Below, in pieces: positions 20,372 to 36,201 of a stretch of DNA of 64,000 nucleotides. Position numbers and translations under genes: made by a program. Each line of letters begins with the position of its first letter. Positions within the stretch are counted from its first letter, which is position 1. Origin of the DNA: Apiospora phragmitis (taxonomy: Eukaryota > Ascomycota > Sordariomycetes > Amphisphaeriales > Apiosporaceae). Where the stretch lies: the NCBI GenBank assembly GCA_038363925.1, contig JAQQWL010000002.1, positions 1,240,001 through 1,304,000 on the forward strand. Reading direction: 5' to 3'. The notes beneath the pieces were generated by a model. The model searched no databases and had not been told where the DNA came from. It worked only from the letters and a program-made list of their open reading frames with translations.

Positions 20372-22887
20372 CTAGTTCCCTCCAGGACGCAAGTCTCCAA
20401 AGGAACCGATACGATGCAGGGCGGCGTTGCTGTCCACCCTCTGCCTCTTCGACCCATTCTCGGAGGACGAAGGCCCCCCAAGAGGAGATCCGGGCCGCTT
20501 GGGCGGAACTGGGGCAACTCTGTCGATAAGCAATGCGAGCTTTTCTTCCAGCTGCTTAAGCTTCTTGACATTGACGTCGATCCGGGGCCCAAACATCGAG
20601 TAGTTTTGGTCGACCTGGCCGCATACCTGGTCCCACATCGGCTTGGTATTTATGTGGCTGAGTTGGTTATTGACCACGCTCAACTCGAAGCTGGTACGCT
20701 CAACCCGACCACGGTAGTCCGCAAGCTCTCGCCGGAAGCCTTCCAGCTGTGCATTGCAAAGTACCGCTACATCTTTTGTGACTTGCTCCGCTAGAAGGGA
20801 GGGGAGCTCGTCCTTCATGGCCTGAATGCGTGCATCAAACTGCACATCTGTCATGACACCGGTTTGGTTCTGTGCTTGGTTTTCGGCCTGTGGGTTTTGC
20901 ACTTCTGGACTCCGATTGCTATTGGACTCGAGCGTCTCAGTCCTTGCTTCCAGGTCGTCCAGCCTTACGGCAAACTGCCTCCCCTGCTTCTCCAGCAGAT
21001 CCTTCACCCAGGCAAAGAGCTTGTCCATGTTCGTCTTCAACGTTTTCCGCAGCTGGTTGATTTCTTCCGTCTTTTGGCGATTGCCGTCCTGGATTTCTTT
21101 CCTCATCTCCGTCCGCAAGCCATCATCCGGAACAGGCGGGGTTGGTTCTTGAACAAGTCTGCCACCTTGCCCTTTAAGTTTGTTGATCTCCTGCCGTAGA
21201 TGTTCGATGTCATTGTCATGCCTCGGCACTTTTTGGGCAATGCCGCTTGAGAGCCATTCCTCCAACATATTCAGAAGCGCTGGGATATCTAAGCTGCGAA
21301 GGCGGCTTTCCAGCGTCGCCGTATGGCGCTGCACCGCATCGACATCTTTTCGCAAGTGCTGAATGGCCGCTACCTCGCTGACCAATGTCTTCAGTTTATC
21401 ATTGACGTCGACAAGGAAAGGGGGCGGCTTTGCGGAGTTCAGTGCGACGAGCTGGTCCTCATGAATCTTTGCCTGTCTCTTGAGTTCGGTCAAATCCGCG
21501 GAGGTTTCGCTCTTCACATCGTCAAGGTTAGATGTGGACGCTTTAGTTGAGCAGGTAGTACGAATGGTCGCCATCTTCTTATCGACCTCGGCCTCACGCC
21601 GCGTAGCTTCCTGACTCACCTTGGAAACTCTTCCCTTCAAGGCGGTGACCTCATTCTGAACCTTGCCGTTGTCGTCTTGTAATTGGTTTTGGCGAACCTC
21701 CAAAGCTGCGCAACTCGAAAGCAACTTTGCAGCCGACGCACCAGTCTTTTGATCGATCTCAGTAATCGTCTTCAAGGCTTTGCAAAGGTTGGAGTGGAGC
21801 TCCTTCACGTTCTCCTCCGCTTGAGTACGTGCCGACTTGAGCTTTTCGATTTCCTTCTGGGCCTTAGCGAGATCCTCCTCCAGACCGGCAGTTTTTATGC
21901 AAAGATCTTCCTCCATCTTCTCCTCCAGAGTGGCAACCTTAGCATCAAACTTCTCTTCTATCTTTTTCTCAAGGGCGGTAACTTTCGTATTGCACGTCTC
22001 TTCCATCTTCTTCTCCAAAGTCGCCATGATTGACGAGTCCAGAGGCTGTGTGCTTGTGGCGTTCGGCGACGTTTGCATGGTTGTAGAATGGATGACTGTC
22101 GCGATGCTTTCGAGATATTCAGCATACGGTTTATCGAACGACTTGAAGATCCTGTCAAGTTCATTCCATTCTTTCTTGTCGTGATCCCTGAGTCGCTGTT
22201 GGACTTCGAGAATGGACGAATTGTCGTTTCGGTTGCCGGCGATGCTCTCCATGCTGCGCTCCCGCTCGTGGATTTCCCTTAACTTCTTGTCTCGCTGGGC
22301 CGAGACAATTGTGCGCTTTCGTATGACGTTCTCCCAATCCCAAATTTGTTTCACCAATGGCTGGAGTTTAGGATCTTTGGCTGTTGGGCCGGTATACGGA
22401 CAGGTTTGTGAAGTTTGTGCAATCGTTGCGTTGGGAGCTGTTTTTGTTTGCGTGGTTAGCCAGAGAATATGCAAACCCCATCATGTTGCTTTACACGCAG
22501 TGTTTACTTACTCGTCACCGACGATCTTAGAGACGACGGACCGGTACCGCGGGTACTCATGGGTGGGCTCTTTGCAGACGATGTAGGTATTCGCGGGCCC
22601 GTGGGAATGTTTGTGTTCAATTGCAGATCCAGGGACCAGGTTTCATCTCTCGTCTTAGCCCGGTCTCTATCTCGGTCGCGACTCCTATCGCGGTCATCCC
22701 GATAGTCACGAGGATCCGATTCGCGCCGGCTCAGGCTCCTATCCCCGCTCCGTGGAATGTCACGGTCGCGACCGCGGTCGCGGTCCTGGGGTCGGTAGGA
22801 CTGGTAGGCCTCGCCGCCGCCACTGTATCCGCCCCGCCGTCGGTCGTCCGAGAATCCCAACTGCTTCGTCGGGTACGAGGGCGCCAT
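20372..22887 (-). CDS. RD-rich, coiled-coil nuclear-type protein
   Basis: Model: exon 1 is 22887-22512 and exon 2 is 22437-20372. The intron has GTAAGT, CTAAC and ACAG and joins ACT (Thr). 813 aa. The N-terminal 125 residues are low complexity and rich in Arg-Asp dipeptides (RDRGRDRD, DRSRDRDRDRAK), as in RS/RD-domain RNA-associated proteins. Residues about 130-700 form a long series of heptad coiled coils (for example MATLEKKMEETCNTKVTALE repeated in variants, about 215-260). The C-terminus is Pro/Ser-rich with a basic patch (GSKRQRVD). No catalytic motif is present. The local repeats of a KKMEE/ATLEEKMEE unit point to internal duplication. The function was not recognised; a structural or RNA-processing scaffold is a guess from composition. 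Confidence 0.7.
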
Positions 22888-25147
22888 TGTCTCACGGAGC
22901 CCGTGGCAACTCGTGGCAAAGACGCGGTTGCGGATCTATTATGATTAGTATGTCTGTATGGTGCCACGGATCGGGAAAAGATGTCGTGCAGAATGGCAAT
23001 TGAAACACGCGACACGCTGTAGTGACTCAGCAGAAGTAAAGTTCAGACAGCAATTCCAATCTGTCAAGTCTCGTTCGGCCAGTGACTGCAGATTGTTTTA
23101 GCTGCATTGCAGCAGCCACACGTACGCAATACACAATTTTGCAGGTTGTGGATAAACACAGTCTGAGATCGTGGTAGCTTCGAGACAGAGGCGGGTTGGT
23201 GGGAGATGGATAAAGTATGTAACCAGTGTAGGGGTCTTCTGGATTTGTGGGTGGTTTGTAACGGGTAGCCCCGTCGTCTGGCCGATACTTTAAAACCCGG
23301 CGCGGCAACTAGGTGGCTCGGCGGCTCGTCGCTTCCCAAGTAATAACTGACCGTGATCCAAAGGTATGGGTATAGTGCGGCGATGGGTATAACCTACGAG
23401 AAACCGAAGGTGGTAGGGAAACGCTGTTATGGGGCTAATGGCGCCGATATCAACAGAGAAGCCGAAATACCCAACACCAAGACCGGTAGGAATCGTGGGA
23501 ATATTATTGGGAGAGAGGCATGTATCCGCCGCACTTGGGGGCCTGCTGGCTAACAAAGTCGTAATGAACTTCTGGTATCAAGTATGTGGCCACATACACA
23601 GAATCAACACACAAAAATGCACTTGTTGGACGATGGTAGAGTATGTCAATCGTGTGTGCTTGTGTGAGTGTAAATGACTGAGTATATGTGCGAGTGTTTG
23701 TGTACTCGACGGGATGAGTGGTGCGTGAATCGACGTGAATCGATTAATATAAAAAAGTACATTAGCTGCTATGGGAAGCCACCGCAGAAAAGGTGGGCTA
23801 TTAGGGGAATCGACAAGTCACAAGCAACCTATCGGTGGTATTGCATATCTTTACCAGGTTGGCGTATATAGCACAAGGAGAATGTGTATGCATGAAGGTA
23901 GCGAAGTTCCAAGAGAGCATCGGGGAGCCATGAACAGCAACTACCGACACCACCTCCCAACCCCCAAATCCTGTGCCGCAGGAATACAAGTAGTGTTTAG
24001 TTCTGGGGAAAGCCACATGTATGCGTTGATCACATCGGTCCTTCCATTTCGTAAGTTCAGCATACCTTCATACTGAATGCATTCTACCTCCCACGGCTGT
24101 TTGTCTCGATGGTTAAGGTACTTTAGAAGTTGGCAAGGGGAAGAGAGGCCGGTTGAGATTATTTGACGTGGCTGGTCGGTAACGTACATGGACGATCAGC
24201 TCAGCCAACTTCCGGATATGCAAACGCTACTTCCGGCAGGTAACCTGGAGTGTGAGTGTGTACCTAGATTTGCTCAATATACTACCATTAAACACCTGCA
24301 GCGAGGATCCAAGGTTGCGAGATTGCATGACGCATCATATGACAGATGGCAGTGGAAGCTCCCACAGAGATCTCGTTTATCTTGTGGTTACACCTACAGT
24401 ACAAACGGAGCTTGATAGCAAGTTGTTGGCTTTAGGACTCAGGAGAGGAGAAATTGCGGGCAATGACTTGACTAGCTGCGCTTTTGAATGCCAACATGTA
24501 CTGCACAGACGCCAAGAAATCCCAGAAGGCACGAAGTCCGAAGTCGTACAGGAAACAGCATTATTGTTAGGGAGAGAGAAAAGCAAACTTCACTAATTTT
24601 ATATTTTTCTGATTCGTCGTCCCCCTCTCACCGCCATAGTCACGTCGTGGCGCCGTGACATCGTGACTTCAGTAACTGCAACACTTCAATAAAGAAGCAA
24701 GTATAGACAAGCATTCGTCCCTGATGGGACTGAAGTCCATTTCCTCTACAGTTCCCCTTGCTTCCTGGAGGCCCGAAGGAGCAGTTAGGTAGGTAACCTA
24801 GCTAGAGGTTTAACACTTGAGGTCGGGTCGGCAGGCCGTAGGTTACTCTAAAATATATAGCTGTGGCTTGGTCAGAAGCTACAGCCTCAAGAGCCAGCGA
24901 TAAGCGCCACAAGAAGATCCAAGCTCCATCGCAAGACGCGTGCCAGTCTGGGCTGTCATTCCAATAATATTTCCAGCATTGAATTTTGCCAGCCTCAGCT
25001 GTCCCAGAGCTCTAAAATAGAAGCAACCAGCCCATTAATTAACCAACACCAATCATACCTTGTCGCCAAACAAAACGGTTCTTTCTCGTCAGCCACCCCA
25101 ACAATTACCTAGAGAAAGAGTCTGTTGTCGACTCGATATTCTACAAA
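22888..25147. other. intergenic
   Basis: Shared upstream region of the divergent coiled-coil and RVB2 genes plus an AT-rich stretch (23550-24650). No gene, RNA or repeat could be supported. Confidence 0.45.
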
Positions 25148-26730
<1,583 letters not shown>

Positions 26731-27156
26731 ATGTGTTGTTGTTGTTTATTGAAGGCGTTCGTTGGCATATTACACGAGAGTTGAAAGAATGAGCTGCTTA
26801 TACCAAAGTAAAGTACGGCGTTCAGTGGGCAATTAAAATGGATAATGAGAAGCTTTGCAGAGTCAGTCAGTCAGGCAGCCAGCCAGCCCATAGAGTCTTG
26901 TACATGTATTATATCAATAGGTTTCACAAGGCTTTTTTGATTAGGTGAAGAAGAGAAGCTTAGGGATCTAATGTCATTGATTTCATTTTGTTCTATTTTC
27001 CAAGGCGCGAGCGGCGTTGGTTTCCCCTAATCCTACTCCTCATTTCATTCATATCATTACGGCGGCTGGCCGCTTTTGTTTTCGTGATTAACCCATTTCG
27101 CCAGAGGATCCTGCCTATCTCATACCCTTAGTCTATAGTTTTGGTGTAGGCCGAAT
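26731..27156. other. intergenic, convergent 3' ends of RVB2 and GAPDH
   Basis: AT-rich 3' untranslated regions. Includes a short CAGT/CAGCC direct repeat near 26860-26890. No gene. Confidence 0.6.
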
Positions 27157-28380
<1,224 letters not shown>

Positions 28381-31300
28381 CAACTGTTTCTGATAGCTCG
28401 CTCTATTTCCCTCTCTGCCCTGTCTGTGTCTGCAACAAGCCAAATCAAACTAAAGGAGGGGCACTCTCGGATTTGGTGGGGCGTTGATGACTTCCACTTC
28501 AGCAAGCAAAGGTTGAGGAGGGGCACTTGGCACCAATGGCAAATGAGACCCGTGCGTTTTCCAACTGGGAGGCACAAACTCGGAGCTTCCTCCCACGCTG
28601 GCACTGTACCAATTGCTAAGGAGTACATCCCAGTGACTTATTACTTCACCCGCCGGTCTAAGCAGCACCAGAGCTCTGCCTAGCACCTAGCTGAGCTGTC
28701 CTCTCAGCTCTACCTGCAACTAAAAGCTGGGATATATCTGGGGCAATCGATATGTTCGATGCAATGCACTCAATACAGCATGACGGATGGAAGGATAGAG
28801 CAGTCGACCCGTTCGAGTGCAGTCCCGGAACCCTGCATGCTTGCTCTAATTACTCAACCTTTGGATATCAGAGTTTTGTCGTCCGCTAATCTGTCTTTGT
28901 TGGCGATCCTATCTCGCCTGGGCATGGAAGGTCGTGTCCCATGTCAACCCCCGCCCCCGCTCGCTCAGTCCAGTACCTAGTCTCCCAAGCAGCTCTCACT
29001 AACACGAAGCTCTTGCGACAGTGTGCGTAACAGAGCTTGCCCAGGCGCGGGATAATGGCTGGTAAAATTTTCTCCGTTGGTAAGGCAAGCAGGCAGGGTA
29101 GCTCTTGCTATCTGTGGTTGGCACAGCATTCGTTTCTCATACGAGTAAGGGAGAGTAAAAATAACTCATCACCCTATCAGGTGGAACGGAGCTTTCCACA
29201 GCAAACCACCGGCCGGACCTTCCTCACAGAAACTTGAGGGGACCATGATGGCATCGCCAGGTTTGGTTACAGCTTACTAAACTATCAGATGCTCAAGAGC
29301 AGTGCTTGCTTCACACCAGCTTCAAACCGCCCTTTGTACAGGCCAGGTATCCCCGTGACAGCCGAGCGTCAGCCTCGCTATAGGATGCTACGAAAATGGT
29401 ACGGCTGCAGCAACCGGAATCTCGGTACTGCTGGTGCTATAGGCGGGCTGCGGGAAGCTCTCACAATATTGCCCGAGGCTTTTCGGCCCAAGGGGCGCTG
29501 CAGATCTAGCTAGCCCGGGAGCGCCACTCTACTGTATAAAGAGGGCCAAGATCCATTCACCTCTGACCTCTGTGATGCGACTGTCAAGTGATTTTCTGCA
29601 AAATGCCATGCCAACGTGCGGCGCGCATGGGCGAGCTCCGTCGATTCCGGGCGTAATCAGGTCAAGTCAGGTCCCGGCCTGTGGACGGACATGATTATCG
29701 AACGTTTGACACATAAATGACACCCACCGGCTCTGGGCCAGGCCATGCGATAGCGGAGCCCACTGGTATCTAACCTATTGGTAACAGCAATATCGCCTAC
29801 CTCGCCAACACTGCAAACGCTTGGCTGCTGCTTGGTGAGCGCTTGGAAGCTTCTGGTCTGGACCCTACGTACTGCACATCGCATACCTATCCCGGACCAA
29901 CTAGCTATTTTTTATTTGCCAGCCACGAAACGACGAATCCCGCGCAGATCTCGGGCAACGTGCATACGCCAAGCACGTTACGTTGTTTCCCAAATGTTTC
30001 GGCTCCCTCGTCCGACAACCCTGAAGTCGGCCTATTTTGGTCTGCGCTCCCAAAGAAAGAAACAAATCGAGTTTCTTCTGCGTTCTCATTACTGAACAAG
30101 CTGCCCGGGCTCGCTGGGTAACGAAACTCGACCTAGTTCAATTGCGGGGCCGACTTGTCCATGTAAACGGGCCTATTCCTGATGTTCGCCTGAGAAGTTC
30201 CAATTCCCATATGCCGGCTGATACGGCTGGACAAACTCTCGCCACACGCGGGCCAAACGTCCTCGATGACTGGCCGCGGTGTTGGAGTCACATACCGTAT
30301 GCGTGGACAGGTGCATCGTGAAGTCGTAATACGGCTCGACATTCGCTTATTACACGTAACAGCGAGCTTGTTGTTGTGTTTCCAAGCCAGACAGATTTGG
30401 AAAACCCTGCGTCATGTAAGACTGATCCTGCGATTCCCGGCCCCTCCAAGCAAGAACCCCTCCTGCGTTGGAGGGGTTTTCATGCGCCAAAGGATCATCA
30501 AGGGTCCTGTTTCCATCGCCTAATTCGCACATCCTTCAAAAGGACACATGCCCGGCCGCCGGTTTCCAATCACCTTGGACCTTCACGGACCTTTACGCGT
30601 CGATTGGCAGATCCTAACTCCGCGCCCTTCCGGAGACGCCGTACTTTTCGATCCAACGGCACCTCCGTGGTCTGATTTGCGGGATTATCTGGAAACGACT
30701 TACTTACACCAACCAGTACGGCGCTCTCACGCATACTGTCCAACAGCTTGAAAGCGACTCCCCATATACCCGCGTTTCAAGTTGCTAACAACCACTACTA
30801 CCACGAGCGAATATTATGCCAGATTTGCACTCTTGCACTTGGTTCCGTTCTCTGGTGCATCTCCTTGACCGTGATATCCCGAAATATCGAATGATGGCCA
30901 ACTTCTTTGTGACTTTTACCAGGGTTGAGGGTGGTATCCGGCTTACTCAACCCGCCCGATCATAACGGAGTTCTCTGGCGCTTTCGGCCGGGGTGCACAA
31001 GGGCCGAATAACCCAGCTCGGAAGCGATGAGGGGTCGCGCCTCTGCAACTGCGGCGACGAGGTCTCCACCGAATAACACCATGCTATGATGGATGGACGT
31101 TCGTTTTTGCTGACAAACGAATGTTTCGAGCCGCTTTTCCCAATCCTGGTTTCGCCCGATTCGGGTTGTGGCGATGCGCTGTGTCAATGGAAACGGGGAT
31201 GGGGCCAGGCCATTTCGGTCCTCCTGCTGGCAATAGCTCCTGAGACAGACCTGAACGTACGATCGAAGCCAAGTAGCCGCCGGCTCGGTCCGATATTAAA

Positions 31301-34300
31301 CACACCGACTTGGCCAAGTCACGCCACATCACAGAGCAAGTAGCCAGATTTCATGCGATTGAGAAGAGAGCTTACAATACTAACTTACTTACATCACAAT
31401 GGAATTGCTTCGAACCGGTCCCCCGGATTCTTCGCCAGCCGCTGCGCTTCCCTCTGAGCTTTCGTCGGACTTGTGGGTAGTTCAAGTTGATCGATCGATG
31501 AGGCAGGAACACCCCCACTGCGAACTTATGAGAATGTCCCCGCATGCGCCCAAGACGTTGCGGATTGCATATCAAGGCTGCGAGCTGATGCGACGAGATG
31601 TCTTCAAATTGGATTCACTCTTCAGAGGATAGCCGAGCCTGTCTTGGAACTCCTAATCGAGGCAGCGGGAGGCACCTGTGCCAATGGTTCAATGCTATCT
31701 CGTCTACGCCATGCACGACAAAGACACCACCCTCAATGTTCTTGCTCTTGCAGCCAAGCGCATGAGAAGGGAAGTTGATGTCAAGTTACTGGCATCGGCG
31801 ACACCCGCTCGTTTATGTTGAGCTCACCTTCCAGACTGCAGACATTCTTCAACGCCACGTGATTTGGAATCTTGGTATAGGGAAGTGTGCCTAGTTCAGG
31901 CGACAACAAGTAGTCCCGTGATAAGTAATGATATATGGACACCCATCAACTACATAGTCCCTCAGATCATGTTTCAGCCTATTATGACTACTATTTTGAG
32001 GCTTAGTGCCAACACTGCTGATCTGTCCGGTCAAGGAGTTCATGGTTTAGACCTAGTACTACGGCCATTTCAGCCGCCAGGCACCGATGTGACGCAATAC
32101 GACACGGATCGTTGCTTGTCAAGATCATATGCCAATGTTTCAATGAAGTGCAGCTCGAGATACCTGAGCATTGTTTGTAGTTTAAAGATGTGAAAACATG
32201 AGGGCATCAGGGGTGATTCCTGCACCTTACTGGTTGGAAAGGGGTGTGGGGAAGCTTAAGTCACGAAGGTGAACTTACAGGTCTCTAGTATCCAACAGAT
32301 ATTCAAACTCCAAACCCTCAGATGTTGCAATTTAAAGTCCATAAGTCCATTACTTATACCCTTTCACTATCATTATACGCAGCATTGAGCCTAATAAACG
32401 GCGTCTGCGGCTCGGTGGCGATCTTCCTTAGTTAGTATAAAGGATCTATTTGTGACCAACATATCCTGGCCAGATCAATACATGCAGTCTCCTATATACG
32501 CAGCTGGCATGGCTCTACTATTGGCACACAATGAGTGTTTGATAGGTCAGCTTTGGACAGCGCCGATTACTCGCTGCTGCGTAGTGCTAGATGTCCTTAC
32601 GATGAAGCTTGACCACTTACCATTTATTGCATAAGCTCTCTCTTCTTTTCCCTCTCCTCTTTGTCTTTCCCGGAGGCCCTTCTTGGCCAATACGCAATGC
32701 TATAAAGGAGACGTCATCGGGTAGCCGAGAGGATTCACGATCGTAGATCACTTCCCCATCAGCCGGGTTGGGGGCTCGAATCTGACTGGCCAAGACATGC
32801 AGCTTATACCGCCCCCGGGCCAAGCGGACGTTTCACGGCATCGAAAATAGCAACAGAGCTTCTCTTCAGGTTCTATAGCGGCCCTGCGATTGGCCGTAAG
32901 CTTGTAAGCCTGCATAAGAATCCTGACCCGCCTCGGCTGACATCATGACGCTTGCCTAATGGGGCAATATCCGACACATGTCCACACACGGCTTACTTTG
33001 GCACCGCACTCGGGTTCGGGCCTTTCTTTGTTCGTTGACTTCCTTCCTTCGAATGCAAGTGAGACAGACGAGACGATCGTTCGTGCTAAAATCTTAGCCG
33101 TGTGTTTCAAATCCTGCGAATCCGGGGTATGGCTCGATATTAAGTCGAGCGGTGTCGCCTTTGCACACCATTTCATCGGATGCCCTGTTAGTGCTCATGC
33201 CCAAGGCTCTATAATTGCACCGGGCCCCGTCCCTGTGCCCCAGATCCGAAGTCTTTCTTCTAGCATTTGTGGACGATGCTATTGGGTACAGGGCTGCCCC
33301 AACGGATCTCTCCCTCAACCTTGCTTGATCACCCACGCCCAAGCAGGCAATAGCCCAATTCCTGGATCAGGCCACTCGTTCCCCAATCCTCTCTACAACC
33401 TTCGCATCTAGTCCCTACTCGTTCTGGCCGTTGCAGCCACCATCCACGACTTCATAAGGAGGAGGCTCGGGCATACTGGTCAAAGACCCCACCTCATCGA
33501 CGATGGACTCCATGACCGAGTTGCTGCCGCGGAAAGGCTGGCGCTCCTCCACGCATAGATACCAACAGTTGGGGAGTAGGAGACGTACAAAGTTCCGGAG
33601 GGTCATCGCTTTCATCCTCCGTCAGGGGAAGCGGGTGGCTGAAGGCTTCTTCTACTCGAGCTACGAGTACAACTGGTGTGTGAGAGGGGCTGTATAATGA
33701 TAACACAAGTCCCACCACAAGAGCTTCGATAAAATGCTCGAGTTCGAAGAGGAAAGGATCATCATGGGATGCTTTATGCAATCCATACAAACGCACTGGA
33801 TTCATGAAACGACAAATTGTCACACCCTCCCTCGTCTGAGTCCCCAACATTACAAACACCTTTGCATTTACGAGAAATGGGGGCGAAATATACAGTGTTG
33901 GCCAGCTACGTTTGCATGGAATAAATGACCAGCAGCGGTCTGGAGGCAACGGGACTGTGTCAGGTGAAGTCTCCGTCAAAAGGGGCTGATGTGCAGGAGA
34001 CTAGGAGCGAAGCAACACAACGGAATCATGAGGTGATATCACTCGATAGAGAAGGGAATCTCAGATTGACTGGGTTTGCAAGAAGGTATGCGTTATTTGG
34101 GCCGAAATACAGCAGCTCTCGTGTGGGGAAGAAGGAGCACAACCAACAAACCTAGCATCCAGACATGTACGCAGTTTTGATAAAGTCAGCCCAAGAGATG
34201 TCCTACCTTGTAATCTTTGTCTCAGTTTCTCGGTTGAACCCTCGAGAAGTTGATAGCATCCGGATGCTGCTTCTTTCCTTTATTTCAACAAAGTGCCTAA

Positions 34301-34815
34301 TCATCCATGTGAGACTCAACCTTGTTGCGGTTTGCGCATGACAAAGACAGCCCAGATGTGGTCAGTAGGAGAAAAGGCTGGATCACTATACGCACGGAAT
34401 AACCATCGATCAGATGTACACTGCACGTGGAATAAACGTCCACCTTCGACTTGAAGGTATACATGGGTATGGAATCAACGTGGAATAGGCGTGGAATTAC
34501 ATGGAATTAGTACTTAATTAGCAATACGGTAGCAGAATTTGAACTACCTAGGTACAGCTCAATAGCTTATTTATACCAGCCTAGCATTGTACGGGTACCT
34601 CAGACATATAATTCACAGGCAGTCATCCTATACCTTCCTTAATTACCTAGGCAGACATTCAAAAGTGATCACTATTTAACAAGACCCATATGGGCACTGA
34701 CTTGAACAATATTGCTCCTTATCACGCATCCCTGCCCATCATATCAAGCATCCCGGGATAAACATTAATACCCACCGCGTTACTTCGTTCAACGCCTGCC
34801 ACATCAAAAGCCAAG
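28381..34815. other. 6.4-kb gene-poor region
   Basis: No intact gene was recognised. It holds a perfect 9-bp inverted repeat (30455-30478), a possible gene relic at about 31489-31769 (one open frame, no family), and AT-rich sequence at 31860-32640 and 34300-34800. A minus-strand open frame at 33494-33979 has a hydrophobic stretch but no further support. No LTRs, terminal repeats or transposase/reverse-transcriptase motifs were seen by eye. Confidence 0.4.
30455..30478. repeat. perfect 9-bp inverted repeat, 6-nt loop
   Basis: AACCCCTCC and GGAGGGGTT flank the loop TGCGTT. It would form a stable hairpin. No gene lies near enough to assign a role. Confidence 0.7.
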
Positions 34816-36201
34816 ATGTCTTTCATAGGCCTGTCATATAATGACCGCCGGTTGTACATACCCAAGCCGTCTACTTGGCATCAAATGCTGGCCAAAGTCT
34901 CTGACTGTTTCTCCCTCGACGAAGATCAAGCCAAGCAGCTCCGCGTCCTGTATCGCCCCGATATCTGCAACGACTCATCGCCATTGTAAGTCATTTTATA
35001 CCCATGTGCTTAGTCTACTTGGAACAGAGCGTGCAGACTAAACAGTACAACAGGTGGGAGCTGGGCCATGAAGCCTGGGATGGTGTCCAGGACGGCTCGA
35101 GCATCCATGTCCAGGGCGTCTCGAGCATCCACTTGGAGAACGGCAACGGAGGTGAACAACACACAAACGATGATCTAAGTATCGATACATCTCTCAATCC
35201 CAAGATCGAGGATGACGAGGAATGTCCTCGCGTCCTGGCAGCCTCCCCACCCGAAAGAGAAGTCAGTATCAAAGTCAATACGTATTACAATGGAACTAGT
35301 TATCCAACTCAGGATCAAACCCTCGACGTCGGTCCTGCAGTTGAAACATCTCATCCAGGATAGTGAAGGTACCCCATCACATGAACAGGAGCTCATGTTC
35401 GGAGACAGAGACTTGTTCAACAGCCAACCTCTGGACTACTAGGGAGTTGTGGATGGCTCCACGATACATTTCAAGGCTTGCAAGAGGTGGGTGATTGACC
35501 CGGTCATCTACCTCCTGTCACCAAATCCTCTAAGCGATGTGAAAGTCGAGGTGACGCTTTGTGGCGAGTGGACTTTCAGCGTCCTCTATCCTCCGACTAC
35601 ATCTCTCACAGCCGCCTTGGGCAAAACCTCCACGTCATGGACCGTCGACGTCAAGTCTGATGGCACGATGACAGACAAGAAAACAGGCCTCAACTGCTCC
35701 TACCTCTTTTGGGAAGCAATTTCGCTGCCTCGGTACGGAGATTCTGTTTCCGCCCCAACGCGCGCCTCCTTGGACTCTTTCCACCCAGCCGCCCCGCAGG
35801 CATTCATGCAGCACCGGCACGAGACGCTCCCGTTCGAGTAACTCATTGGCCGTGTCGACACCGTCCTGACGAACCTCTGCCTCACGCCTGCTATGCGGAC
35901 CGAGTTCATCGTCTACTGGCTTCCGGCTTTTCAGCGTATTCGCGATCGCAACCTCTATATCCGCTTCACTTTTGTGCCCCAAGCTGCTTTTGCGAAGGCC
36001 GCAGTCATCAAGCTCCGCGGCGTCGAGCCCCCCAAGACCATCAGCCGAGTCTTCATGCTCTTTTCGGGTGTTGACCCCGCCTCGACCGAGTTGGACACGA
36101 CTGTCGACTGGGTCAGCCATATTGGCCAGGACCAGGAAGCGATGAAGGACACGAAGGCTTTCCGTGTACTCGAGTGGGGAGGTATGGAGGTCCACCAGTA
36201 G
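34816..36201 (+). pseudogene. ubiquitin-like-domain fungal protein, inactivated
   Basis: Seen: exon 1 is 34816-34985 (MSFIGLSYNDRRLYIPKPST, KVSDCFSLDEDQAKQLRVLY). A good intron follows (GTAAGT to ACAACAG, ending 35053), then exon 2 (LWELGHEAWDGVQDGSSIHV). After REVSIKVNTYYNG the frame shifts by one near 35290-35302. The shifted frame gives a ubiquitin-like fold: VIQLRIKPSTSVLQLKHLIQ, then GTPSHEQELMFGDRDLF and QPLDY. This is followed by TAG (35440-35442), GVVDGSTIHFKAC, and a C-terminal domain with CSYLFWEAISLP. After TAA (35839-35841) comes AMRTEFIVYWLPAFQRIRDRN to VLEWGGMEVHQ, ending 36201. Known: ascomycete proteins with an N-terminal ubiquitin-like part and a YWLPAFQ C-terminal domain exist, but their function is unknown. 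Three independent lesions, none in a homopolymer, mean this is a genuine pseudogene. Both stops are compatible with CAR-to-TAR changes. Confidence 0.8.
35085..35132 (+). repeat. 24-bp tandem duplication inside the ubiquitin-like pseudogene
   Basis: Units 35085-35108 and 35109-35132 match at 21 of 24 bases and encode VQDGSSIH then VQGVSSIH. Confidence 0.8.

Noticed and set aside
33494..33979. Minus-strand open frame with a hydrophobic segment
   Set aside because: Begins without a supported start, and the better C-terminal frame (ending 33415) cannot be joined by a convincing intron.
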